Assembly: GCA_964507235.1 (NCBI GenBank)
Contig: CAZDPE010000029.1
Span: 1-25,586 of the forward strand
Reading direction: 5' to 3'
Length of the DNA: 25,586 bases
From: Suilimivivens sp964507235
Lineage (GTDB): Bacteria; Bacillota; Clostridia; Lachnospirales; Lachnospiraceae
The translations under genes and the position numbers were made by a program. Of this stretch, positions 9,601 to 15,389 are shown piece after piece. Under the pieces are notes generated by a model. The model did not search any database, had not been told where the DNA came from, and saw only the letters and a list, made by a program, of their open reading frames with translations. Within the stretch, counting starts at the first letter, position 1. Every line of letters begins with the position of its first letter.

Positions 9601-12380
9601 AATGCGGCAAAGTCAGGAGAGATCACTCCTACAAATGATAGTTCCGGCTCGAGCGCCAGAGCCGAATCATTTCCGCAATCATGCCCATACGTGATATCCT
9701 GGGTATTAAAAGCATTTTCCTCTATAATCAAAGGATCATTTTCACTGTGTTCAAATATCACACAATTCAGATTATGACAGCCACGAAAAGCATTTTCCTT
9801 AATTAGAGATACACTGGCGGGAATGGTTATGCTTTCAAGATTACAATTCCCCTGAAAGCTTTCTTCCTCTATTGCTGTTATATAATGACCGCCAATATTA
9901 GACGGAAGCACAAGATCGTGCATCTCACAGTCATCATCAAATTTGATGCCGGACAGTTTATCTATGCCATCTTCCACCACAATATCATAAATAATTTCAT
10001 GAGGATGGGTTTCAGTCCCATCTTCTGAAAATTCCGTACATATTTCCGTCTTTTCATAATGAGTTAATCCTTCACTGTCTTTGTAAGAAAATGGCACTGA
10101 ATGCTCTTTCGCCGTTTTATAGATAGCATATGATACATCATTATAAGATCCTTCAATATAAAAGCCATCGTAAGTCAGCGCCGATAAAAATGCATTGATA
10201 TCGCAGGGATCCGCCTTATGCGCGTCGTCTTCATCTGAAGCTATACCATCTTTCCAAACATCGATTAAATCGCAGGTTTCATTTTGCACTTTGATATACT
10301 GCAGACTCGTACAGTTTGCAAAGTAACGAATCGGAAGCTGCTCCCTGTAATTTTTCGGAAATTCTATCCAGGGTAAAGCTGTACAGTCGACAAAGGCGTT
10401 GTATCCAATATAGGCTAAATTTGTATTAAAGGAAAAATCGGACAATCCCAAACATCCCATAAAGCAATAATCCCCATAGGCCTGTACAGATGCCGGTAAA
10501 TTCAGCGATTCCATCTGCCAGCAATATAAAAACGTATCCATACCGATTACCTGAAGATTCTGCGCCAATGACAAATCACATTTTTTCAGGAACATACAAT
10601 ATGCAAACGCTCCGTTTCCAATGGTTGTCAAACCGTCATTTACGCCCTGATTTGCCTGAATGCTGCTCAACCCTGTACAACCATAAAAAGCATAATCACC
10701 GATGCCGAGCAGATAATTACCGGTATAAAGTATGTTGATATTGCTGTTCTGCGCAAAAACTCCCTTCTTTGCATTGGCACTGGTAACCAGCCCTGCAATT
10801 ATTTTTTCGCCTGTTGCGCTGTCATCAGCTAAATACTGCTGTCCGATATAATTCACTTCAAGGGACATATAGGTGCCGGAATCCCCTACCGCTCTCAAAT
10901 GCACGATCTCATTTTCATCATTCACATTAAAGTCACTTGATACATATTTTCTAATCAAATTGTCATTTAACGACAGCTTCTTTTGTTCTATCGGCACATT
11001 GTTCTCCGCCATTATGGCATCATCCACCGTATAAGAATAAGTTTCTGATGCCAGCATCGATATTGATGCTGACTCATCTCCTGAAGTTTCCTCCTCCGAA
11101 AGCGATTCAGATGCTGTCCCCATCGGCGATTCCATAGGCGTAGGTGTTGGTGTTTCTTCCGGCAGTTCCGTGGGCGTTGGCGTGGGTGTTTCTTCCTGCA
11201 GTTCCGTGGGCGTAGGTGTTGGCGTTCCTTCCGGCAGTTCCGTGGGCGTTGGCGCAGGCGTTTCTTCCGGCAGTTCTGTGGGCGTTGGCGTGGGTGTTTC
11301 TTCCGGCAGTTCCGTGGGTGTCGGCGTGGGTGTTTCTTCCGAGAGTCCCGTGGGAGATGCGCTGGGCGATCCACTCGGTGTCACAACAGGCGCCGCACTG
11401 GGCGATTCACTTGGTCCTGCACTGGGCGATGCGCTGGCTGTTGGCGTTGCAGTTGCTTCCGCTCCTTCTCCACTATCCCTTCCCGAAAAAAGCGATGTTC
11501 CACTCGCGCCACTTGCTGTATAGCTGTAATTTTCATCATAAACATATAAAGTTTCATCTGCCCATGCTGCATAATCCTCCCGATAACACGGATAGTACCG
11601 GGCGCGAATGTATAACTCGGCGGGTAATTCAAATATTGTTACCTCGCCAGTATCTTCCGTAACGCCTTGATAATAATATATTCCCTCCGTAGCTCCGTCT
11701 GATTCGGTTTTAATCTCAGACCTTTTCACAAGAGTATAATTAGTACCGGCCTCTTTATCCTCCAGCCCATAAACTATAAATGTATCTTCTTCCTTTTGGT
11801 AATATAAAAATTCATCATTTACATTGACCGCGCAATATTTCCCGCCAACAGCGTACAACTGGCAGGCAATAACCTTGTCCGGTATCGTCAGGTATCTGTT
11901 GCCGTCACTGTCTGTGGGAAGTGAACCTATTTCTGCCCCCAAAATTACAGCGCTTTTTCCCGATATTGCAAAATAAAAGGTTACTCTAAAATCACCTTCT
12001 GTCTGGTAATCTACAAAAACCGTGGAATTCTCAGCAACAACAGGAACCGTACTATCATATGTGACCAGCTTTTCATTTACTGTTACATCTTTCGCCTGTT
12101 CATGCTTGGTATGTGAACTATCGCTTCCCGTTTCATACCTTTCTATATAAATTTTATATATATTTGAACCAGATTCGTCGTCTTCTCCCGTTTCATGCAC
12201 CTTCAGCGACTGATAAAAAGATTGATAATTATCTGCCGTAGCAGGCGCTTCGTCAGCGCTTACATCCGTAACAGGAATTGCCGCCACCGCAATCGCCGAT
12301 GCCATAAACAGCGCGCCCACTGTCTTCCGTATCTGCCTCCTCATTTTTCTGTTTTTCTTCTTTGCTGTTTTCTTTGCCAT
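6627..12380 (-). CDS. Giant BspA-like multidomain cell-wall protein, 1917 aa
   Basis: A signal peptide occupies about residues 1-42 (Lys/Arg-rich start, hydrophobic core, cleavage near DVSA). In order there follow: a unique N-terminal region; a Thr/Pro/Glu stalk (about 346-417, six 12-residue repeats); LRR_5 blocks (about 555-695, 830-880 and 1025-1260); two or three Listeria-Bacteroides (Flg_new) type repeats (about 1330-1555); a second Ser/Ala/Thr/Pro stalk (about 1560-1620); a divergent InlB B-repeat-like domain (about 1625-1697); a Ser/Gly linker; a pre-anchor domain (about 1752-1865) ending in FTAAHFSPYVIY; and the sorting signal TPKTGDPIHPKWFLA from 1879. The layout is that of a long adhesin held through the wall by flexible stalks. 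AAAAAGGAGA precedes the ATG, 17 bp after the sortase stop. The ligand is unknown. Confidence 0.92.
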   Translation of the reverse strand: MAKKTAKKKNRKMRRQIRKTVGALFMASAIAVAAIPVTDVSADEAPATADNYQSFYQSLKVHETGEDDESGSNIYKIYIERYETGSDSSHTKHEQAKDVTVNEKLVTYDSTVPVVAENSTVFVDYQTEGDFRVTFYFAISGKSAVILGAEIGSLPTDSDGNRYLTIPDKVIACQLYAVGGKYCAVNVNDEFLYYQKEEDTFIVYGLEDKEAGTNYTLVKRSEIKTESDGATEGIYYYQGVTEDTGEVTIFELPAELYIRARYYPCYREDYAAWADETLYVYDENYSYTASGASGTSLFSGRDSGEGAEATATPTASASPSAGPSESPSAAPVVTPSGSPSASPTGLSEETPTPTPTELPEETPTPTPTELPEETPAPTPTELPEGTPTPTPTELQEETPTPTPTELPEETPTPTPMESPMGTASESLSEEETSGDESASISMLASETYSYTVDDAIMAENNVPIEQKKLSLNDNLIRKYVSSDFNVNDENEIVHLRAVGDSGTYMSLEVNYIGQQYLADDSATGEKIIAGLVTSANAKKGVFAQNSNINILYTGNYLLGIGDYAFYGCTGLSSIQANQGVNDGLTTIGNGAFAYCMFLKKCDLSLAQNLQVIGMDTFLYCWQMESLNLPASVQAYGDYCFMGCLGLSDFSFNTNLAYIGYNAFVDCTALPWIEFPKNYREQLPIRYFANCTSLQYIKVQNETCDLIDVWKDGIASDEDDAHKADPCDINAFLSALTYDGFYIEGSYNDVSYAIYKTAKEHSVPFSYKDSEGLTHYEKTEICTEFSEDGTETHPHEIIYDIVVEDGIDKLSGIKFDDDCEMHDLVLPSNIGGHYITAIEEESFQGNCNLESITIPASVSLIKENAFRGCHNLNCVIFEHSENDPLIIEENAFNTQDITYGHDCGNDSALALEPELSFVGVISPDFAAFNYAMGSTFNNSKQADSYIAYYSGWPTNLKVVYNPDNPEGQRNELVDYPSYSEIYKGYKLGDYPYLTQEMITAAQEAIDCKDDKTKDNSVYQSIRNAGLNVNLPAGITAIAPGLFSGLNANGKKTEEDAKADVDLESITLNTVKEVEPYAFAGCTGLTRFYYAGDGSGSGYSIGDYAFRNCGNLTDAEIGSSISEIGIRPFAGCGNLTAVNFSGSNFTTDNSIIYALANGAKTGVVECLECRSKQITASELVGITTLWEEAFKNCDKVVSVDLSQSSVAAIPSQAFAQMDKLGIVTLSSSTATIGTGAFWNTTSLYSVEIPNDRISIAADAFADVAAYTYDSEGNITDTLDVEDGEIDLSSGSASVLSKGSEGARIDDEIGFICSTGSTASNYAENYYYIETEEVVQVRYYVTPQGVDNAKSVLISTVSVPVDIIADADTWKEYRANYEPDLSNSKLWPDYQYAGYTFEGWDEYEYSEDGYYFTYAVFSKTEGVTFLAKDPTDSSAPWETVTTVALDDNFEEPNLNDSKWSDWHFDGYTFVNWTYSADGTIAYANFSTESVTVYFVDIKNTSQGMVSIQITPGSRVDEDDIPEPADPDHFTGWEADDSVDISIKDKIYENVTFYARYSDVTSQTPTPTPTIDPDATATPTSSPSATATPTSSSSATATPTSNPSATATPTSSPSATATPTPEIIYVNAEKTKYTVSVSGGSGSGSYAAGDIVAINAYYRGDGQTFDKWTTSTAGVGFANDSSSSTTFIMPAANVAITATYKTGSSTSAAGESTGSGNGSSGNSGTSAATNSGTSVEITKPGFSNTGLAGATVSGATDNFIVKVTDDQSATDAVVAALQARYGDISRIKYLPMDISLYDSTGRTKIADTTGISINITIPIPDDLVQYAGNNKAAAVVNGALEDLNVKFTTVDGVPCINFTAAHFSPYVIYVDTANLTAGTIDATPKTGDPIHPKWFLAIGMACISLILFFKKDKTGIKTKLA
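6630..6746 (-). other. Cell-wall sorting signal of the 1917-aa protein
   Basis: Encodes TPKTG followed by DPIHPKWFLA, a hydrophobic segment and a tail rich in Lys. It is nearly the same as the signal of the 925-aa neighbour, which suggests that both proteins are handled by one sortase. Confidence 0.87.
7531..7680 (-). repeat. 30-bp coding tandem repeat (stalk 2 of the 1917-aa protein)
   Basis: Five units of 30 bp in perfect register (7531, 7561, 7591, 7621, 7651), the outer ones diverged. Each encodes a ten-residue SPSATATPTS-type unit. The repeats form a Ser/Thr/Pro spacer between the Flg_new repeats and the InlB-like domain. Near-identical DNA units make copy-number change by slippage or recombination likely. 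Confidence 0.9.
11131..11345 (-). repeat. 36-bp coding tandem repeat (stalk 1 of the 1917-aa protein)
   Basis: The word CTTCC recurs at 11156, 11192, 11228, 11264, 11300 and 11336, an exact 36-bp period. Each unit encodes 12 residues of the type ETPTPTPTELPE. The flanking DNA towards 11450 carries degenerate Ser/Pro repeats. The high-copy, low-divergence array suggests a length-variable stalk. Confidence 0.93.
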
Positions 12381-12397
12381 TTTGCTTCTCCTTTTTG

Positions 12398-13606
12398 CTA
12401 GGAAATCCTCTTAGCAACTACTACAAATCTTCCGTCTGTCTGTGAACTGTCACAGGTGGACAGAGTAAGCAAGCTGTCGCCGTAGCTGGCAGTCACGCCT
12501 GTATCATATAAACTGAGGGCTGCCATTTCATTCATATAATAGTCAAATTCGCCCTCAGAGTTTGCATCGATAAACTGATAATATTTAAAAACCGCATCAC
12601 TTTCATTATAAACCTGCGAGCGGAATACATACATTACCTGATAGGCAGCTTTTTCATAAATACTGTCAAACTGAATAATAGAATGTTCCTTACCATAAGA
12701 TTCCTTTGCATACTTCTGTAAATTACCGAACATACTGCCCGATTTCATATGATGCCCATATACTATCATATTGGTGGAACGAGGATATACCCTGCAATTA
12801 TAATCCAAAAAAATACTTCCATTCTTATCATATTCCTGATTATAATTATGATCCAGATAATACTCATTATCTGATGTCTGCATAACAGGATAGTCTATAT
12901 TTGTATCGTCAATTTTCAGCCATCCGATTAGCTTTTTATTTTTTTCATATAATGTTTTATATTCATCCAGAATATCCGGCAGTCCGGCGTTGGTTCTGTG
13001 AACGAGCAGGTTATCTCCTGCTTTTTCTGAATCAGCAGTCAACGCATCGCTTCCCTTTAAATCCGCAAGCTGTTCATAGTCTATATTTGTCCTTAAATTG
13101 AAATAATAATATACTCCATAGTAGGTAAAACATCCAATTGCCACCAAAGACGCCAGTGCTAAAATCAGCTTTCTTCTTTTTTCCCGTTTTTCCAATTCGG
13201 CAATAATCTGCTTCTGCATAGCCTTGTCATAATTTTTTAAATCGGCGGAATTATCCGCTTTTTTCACATTTTTCTTTTTTTCGGCTTTCCCATGGGGCTT
13301 TTTCCCCGCTCTGGTTCCAGACAGCCTGCCTTTGCTTAAGGATTCTGCATTCTCTGCAGTAATACCTTTCTTTTTCAGTTCTTCTATTTTTTCATATATT
13401 TCATCATCAAAATCAGTACCCACTATCGTTTCAAACCGATAAGCACCGCTTTTTAATTCACTGAATAATTCATAAAGCTGCTTTGGGCTGTTCAAATCCT
13501 TTGCCGATCTGATAGATTTTATTTTTTTCTCATCACGCAGAGCAGCCTCATAATCTTTCCTGGTTCTGAACCGTCTGCCGGCAACCGTCAATTCATCTGC
13601 CGTCAT
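12398..13606 (-). CDS. srtB: Class B sortase with long cytoplasmic N-terminal extension
   Basis: A 402-residue transpeptidase. Residues 1-145 are hydrophilic and highly charged, about 146-170 form one membrane helix (LILALASLVAIGCF), and the extracellular catalytic domain follows. Class B features are visible: the NKKLIGWLKIDDTNIDYPV strand, YGHHM with catalytic His285, SMFGNL, and LSTCDSSQTDGRFVVVAKR with Cys385 and Arg393. The enzyme cuts surface proteins between Thr and Gly of the sorting motif and attaches them to peptidoglycan. The two downstream genes encode TPxTG proteins and are the obvious substrates. Clostridial SrtB enzymes are known to use motifs such as (S/P)PxTG, which fits. AAAGGAGA precedes the ATG. 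The N-terminal extension is far longer than in typical SrtB. The symbol marks the class, not orthology. Confidence 0.93.
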   Translation of the reverse strand: MTADELTVAGRRFRTRKDYEAALRDEKKIKSIRSAKDLNSPKQLYELFSELKSGAYRFETIVGTDFDDEIYEKIEELKKKGITAENAESLSKGRLSGTRAGKKPHGKAEKKKNVKKADNSADLKNYDKAMQKQIIAELEKREKRRKLILALASLVAIGCFTYYGVYYYFNLRTNIDYEQLADLKGSDALTADSEKAGDNLLVHRTNAGLPDILDEYKTLYEKNKKLIGWLKIDDTNIDYPVMQTSDNEYYLDHNYNQEYDKNGSIFLDYNCRVYPRSTNMIVYGHHMKSGSMFGNLQKYAKESYGKEHSIIQFDSIYEKAAYQVMYVFRSQVYNESDAVFKYYQFIDANSEGEFDYYMNEMAALSLYDTGVTASYGDSLLTLSTCDSSQTDGRFVVVAKRIS

Positions 13607-13784
13607 GGCGCACTATCTCCTTTATGACACATATACTTTATTTTACTATATATTGAAATATATTCAAGCTTTTTACCAATATATTGAGTGAAAATTTTTT
13701 CAAAATTTTTTCAAAATATAGAAACACATACAAGCTATAGTACATATGATAAACCATAAATAAAAATCTTTTGGAGGCAATATA
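13607..13784. other. Divergent AT-rich intergenic region
   Basis: 178 bp between the sortase operon and the Cys-rich gene. Besides the sortase promoter it holds a tandem AAAATTTTTTC repeat (around 13690-13713) and a CAATATATTG palindrome. Upstream of the Cys-rich gene, CATATGATA (near 13743) matches the sigma-K -10 pattern CATAnnnTA, with an AC about 15 bp before it. The same stretch also contains TATGAT, which could be a sigma-A -10 without a good -35. Which of these is used cannot be decided from the sequence. Confidence 0.4.
13640..13667 (-). promoter_or_regulatory. Probable promoter of the sortase/BspA operon
   Basis: On the minus strand TTGAAT (13662-13667) and TAAAAT (13640-13645) are 16 bp apart, placing the start about 27 nt before the sortase ATG. 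The spacer is very AT-rich. The -35 overlaps a TTGAA-N5-TTCAA dyad that could bind a regulator. Confidence 0.55.
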
Positions 13785-14027
13785 ATGAGTGATTTAACAG
13801 CTACAGGATGCGGATGCGGAACATCTCCTTCTTCTAACAATGGATGCGGATGTAACAATTCCTTTATTTGGATTATCATTTTACTCTTCTTCTGCGGCGG
13901 ATGCGGCAATAACGGCAGCTTCTTAAGCAATAATTCCGATTGCGGATGTGGTTGCGGATGTGACAGCATTATCATCATCCTGTTACTTCTTTTCTGCTGC
14001 GGCGGAAACAACTCCTGCGGATGCTAA
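13785..14027 (+). CDS. Small Cys/Gly-rich hydrophobic protein ('HCB'-like)
   Basis: 80 residues with 14 cysteines (positions 9, 11, 21, 23, 37, 40, 53, 55, 57, 59, 71, 72, 78, 80), mostly as CGC or CGGC runs. There are two purely hydrophobic stretches, at 27-36 (FIWIIILLFF) and 62-70. The protein is an internal duplication: Cys-Gly cluster, hydrophobic block, Cys-Gly cluster, repeated. GGAGG stands 8 nt before the ATG, which supports real translation. Similar short proteins in clostridia and bacilli carry the odd name 'chorion class high-cysteine HCB protein', and some YjcZ-like small proteins with hydrophobic cores are made during sporulation. A role in the spore coat or envelope, or in metal or disulfide networks, is only inference. 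The ORF on the opposite strand has no ribosome binding site. Confidence 0.75.
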   Translation: MSDLTATGCGCGTSPSSNNGCGCNNSFIWIIILLFFCGGCGNNGSFLSNNSDCGCGCGCDSIIIILLLLFCCGGNNSCGC

Positions 14028-14140
14028 TATCTGATTCTTTTCATCATGTCTGACGGGAATTCTGTACAGAGTTCCCCCACTGCCGGAAATATTTTAAACT
14101 GACTCACCTGTTATTCCGGCCGTGTATCCTTTATTTTCGG

Positions 14141-14170
14141 TTCCCGGGAACAGCAGTTATTTCCCGGGAA
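14141..14170. repeat. Two TTCCCGGGAA palindromes 20 bp apart
   Basis: Two perfect 10-bp palindromes start 20 bp apart, about two helical turns. They could be a paired protein-binding site, or they could pair with each other as a GC-rich hairpin with a 10-nt loop. No T-run follows directly, so they are not a terminator on their own. Confidence 0.6.
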
Positions 14171-14205
14171 CAATAGAAAGCCCGCTTGGCGAACTTTCTA
14201 TTGTT
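14169..14205 (-). repeat. Palindromic repeat element, copy 1 (inverted orientation)
   Basis: 12-bp perfect arms, AACAATAGAAAG and CTTTCTATTGTT, flank a 13-nt loop that holds CGC-TTG-GCG. Its reverse complement matches copy 2 at 15196-15230, with 11 of 13 loop bases identical and the 11-bp arm core unchanged. Confidence 0.85.
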
Positions 14206-14212
14206 ATGAATC

Positions 14213-14241
14213 AAAATAGGCTCTGCCCAGAGCCTATTTTT
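14213..14241 (+). terminator. Rho-independent terminator
   Basis: A 13-bp stem (AAAATAGGCTCTG paired with CAGAGCCTATTTT) ends in a T-run. It lies downstream of the Cys-rich gene and before the next operon. The A-run on the left would let it work in the opposite direction as well. Confidence 0.85.
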
Positions 14242-14303
14242 CTGCATACAGCCGCAGTTTTAAACATAAATATAACTAATCGTTTCCACATAAAGGAGCA
14301 GCT

Positions 14304-14846
14304 ATGGATTCAAATGAACAAAACAAAGTAATTGCATTTGATACGCTTTTCAGCACAAATCACATTTCAATGCTGAAAGTCATGCTGCCCTATATGGACA
14401 ATCAGATGCAGAAATCCATGGCTATTTACATCAAATTTCTTGAGCTAAACTATACCATTGATTTCTACAGACAGCATCCTTTTCCCCTATGCGGCTGCAT
14501 GGAAAAAGAAAATTCTCCCGACCTGCTCAAATTATGCTCAGAGCTCCTCCCATATTGTACTGAAGCTGAAAGGAAGCAATTGGAACAAATCCGCGGCATC
14601 TTCCAAAGTATGGAAATGTATAAGGAAATGTCGAAAACAATGGATTTAATGAAAGATTTCATGCCTGAAATGAGCAGTTTTTTCCAGGCGGCGCAGGATG
14701 ATAATGCATCCGGCAGCAGCGCCTCCGGCAGTGATACGGCATCAGCTTTTAATGGTCCTGATATGATGGGCATGCTGATGAACATGCTGACGCCGGAGCA
14801 AAAAGAAATGTTTAATCTATTTGGAGGTAATAATCATGACAAATGA
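14304..14846 (+). CDS. Conserved-looking hypothetical protein, Met-rich, 180 aa
   Basis: Not recognised. The ATG follows AAAGGAGCAGCT, a good ribosome binding site. The protein is soluble, largely helical in appearance, and rich in Met. It has a Cys-containing motif (FPLCGCM) at about residues 60-66, an amphipathic Met-rich helix at about 98-130, a Ser/Gly/Ala linker at about 136-148, and a C-terminal MMGMLMNMLTPEQKEMFNLF helix. There is no signal peptide or membrane segment. It forms a two-gene operon with the next gene, whose start codon lies inside its last codons (11-bp overlap), so the two products are probably made in fixed proportion and may interact. The flanking terminators isolate the pair from its neighbours. 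Confidence 0.8.
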   Translation: MDSNEQNKVIAFDTLFSTNHISMLKVMLPYMDNQMQKSMAIYIKFLELNYTIDFYRQHPFPLCGCMEKENSPDLLKLCSELLPYCTEAERKQLEQIRGIFQSMEMYKEMSKTMDLMKDFMPEMSSFFQAAQDDNASGSSASGSDTASAFNGPDMMGMLMNMLTPEQKEMFNLFGGNNHDK

Positions 14847-15108
14847 TTGGATGAAAGATGAATCCCTGAAGGATATTGACACTTATAAGCTTGAATTTTT
14901 ACAGGCTCTCGTTTTTGAAAGCAGCAATTTGCGGAAAGAACAGCTTCTTCCTTTCTTTATGGCTGTCGCCAAACGGGGACAGGAAAAAAATGTCACCTTT
15001 TCCGATGCAGAAATGGAAGCAATTATTAGTGTTTTAAAAAAACACGCCTCTCCGGAAGAGCTTGCAAAAATGGAAAAAATACTGGCAATGCGCGCAAGAA
15101 GCAAATAA
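14836..15108 (+). CDS. Small hypothetical protein, 90 aa, coupled to upstream gene
   Basis: Not recognised. The start chosen is the ATG at 14836, 8 nt after GGAGG; an in-frame TTG at 14821 overlaps that site and is rejected. The product is charged and all-helical in appearance: WMKDESLKDIDTYKLEFLQ, then LLPFFMAVAKRG, then a C-terminal SPEELAKMEKI helix. There is no leader or membrane segment. The sequence reads like a small helical adaptor or regulatory protein, but no family function can be given. It overlaps the preceding gene by 11 bp and is followed by a strong terminator. Confidence 0.78.
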   Translation: MTNDWMKDESLKDIDTYKLEFLQALVFESSNLRKEQLLPFFMAVAKRGQEKNVTFSDAEMEAIISVLKKHASPEELAKMEKILAMRARSK

Positions 15109-15158
15109 TGCTTTCATGGAAATTTTACTGCTTTCCGCCGGCCAGTATACACGTGAAT

Positions 15159-15188
15159 AAAGAGAGGAAATGCGCTTCCTCTCTTTTT
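15159..15188 (+). terminator. Rho-independent terminator of the two-gene hypothetical operon
   Basis: An 11-bp stem (AAAGAGAGGAA with TTCCTCTCTTT), a 6-nt loop and a run of T. It ends the plus-strand operon 50 bp after its last stop codon. Confidence 0.9.
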
Positions 15189-15190
15189 AT

Positions 15191-15239
15191 TCATGACAAT
15201 AGAAAGTTCGCGAAGCGTGCTTTCTATTGTTCATGACAA
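15191..15239 (+). repeat. Palindromic repeat element, copy 2, start of a 40-bp-period array
   Basis: The 11-bp arms ACAATAGAAAG and CTTTCTATTGT (15196-15230) flank a loop with CGC-GAA-GCG. TCATGACAA occurs at 15191-15199 and again at 15231-15239, a 40-bp period. The second copy runs directly into the N gap, so at least one further unit probably follows. Confidence 0.8.
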
Positions 15240-15339
15240 NNNNNNNNNNNNNNNNNNNNNNNNNNNNNNNNNNNNNNNNNNNNNNNNNNNNNNNNNNNNN
15301 NNNNNNNNNNNNNNNNNNNNNNNNNNNNNNNNNNNNNNN
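15240..15339. other. Assembly gap (100 N)
   Basis: Exactly 100 unknown bases, a conventional size for a scaffold gap of unknown length. Both flanks carry the same palindromic repeat, so the gap most likely hides a tandem array the assembler could not resolve. Confidence 0.95.
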
Positions 15340-15362
15340 GCGCTGTCTATTGCTCCTGACAA
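15340..15362 (+). repeat. Degenerate end copy of the 40-bp repeat
   Basis: GCGCTGTCTATTGCTCCTGA and the following CAA resemble the right half of copy 2 (GCG, TTTCTATTG, TTCATGACAA) with a few changes. It marks the leuS-proximal boundary of the array. Confidence 0.65.
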
Positions 15363-15389
15363 CCAAAAGTCTGCCTTTGTTTACACTTC

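Larger units (their letters stand above)
14028..14303. other. Palindrome-rich intergenic region
   Basis: 276 bp without a credible gene. It contains, in order: an imperfect hairpin at 14055-14076 (GGGAATTCTG with CAGAGTTCCC); two copies of the palindrome TTCCCGGGAA (14141-14150 and 14161-14170) exactly 20 bp apart; a 12-bp-armed inverted repeat (14169-14205) that recurs near 15196; and a terminator hairpin (14213-14240). The last 60 bp, before the next gene, are AT-rich with no clear sigma-A promoter. Confidence 0.7.

Noticed and set aside
11131..11345. CRISPR-like regular spacing
   Set aside because: The 36-bp units are contiguous, in frame and have no unique spacers, so this is a coding tandem repeat.
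11170..11523. Plus-strand ORFs rich in Val/Gly repeats (also 11216-11662)
   Set aside because: They are antisense readings of the 36-bp Thr/Pro/Glu repeat of the BspA-like gene; period-3 repeats leave all frames open, and no ribosome site precedes them.
13700..14011. Minus-strand His/Pro-rich ORF opposite the Cys-rich gene
   Set aside because: It is the mirror of the GCGGATGCGG-type codons, lacks a ribosome site, and the plus-strand frame has GGAGG at proper distance.
14821..14835. TTG start for the 90-aa protein
   Set aside because: It overlaps the GGAGG that serves the ATG at 14836.
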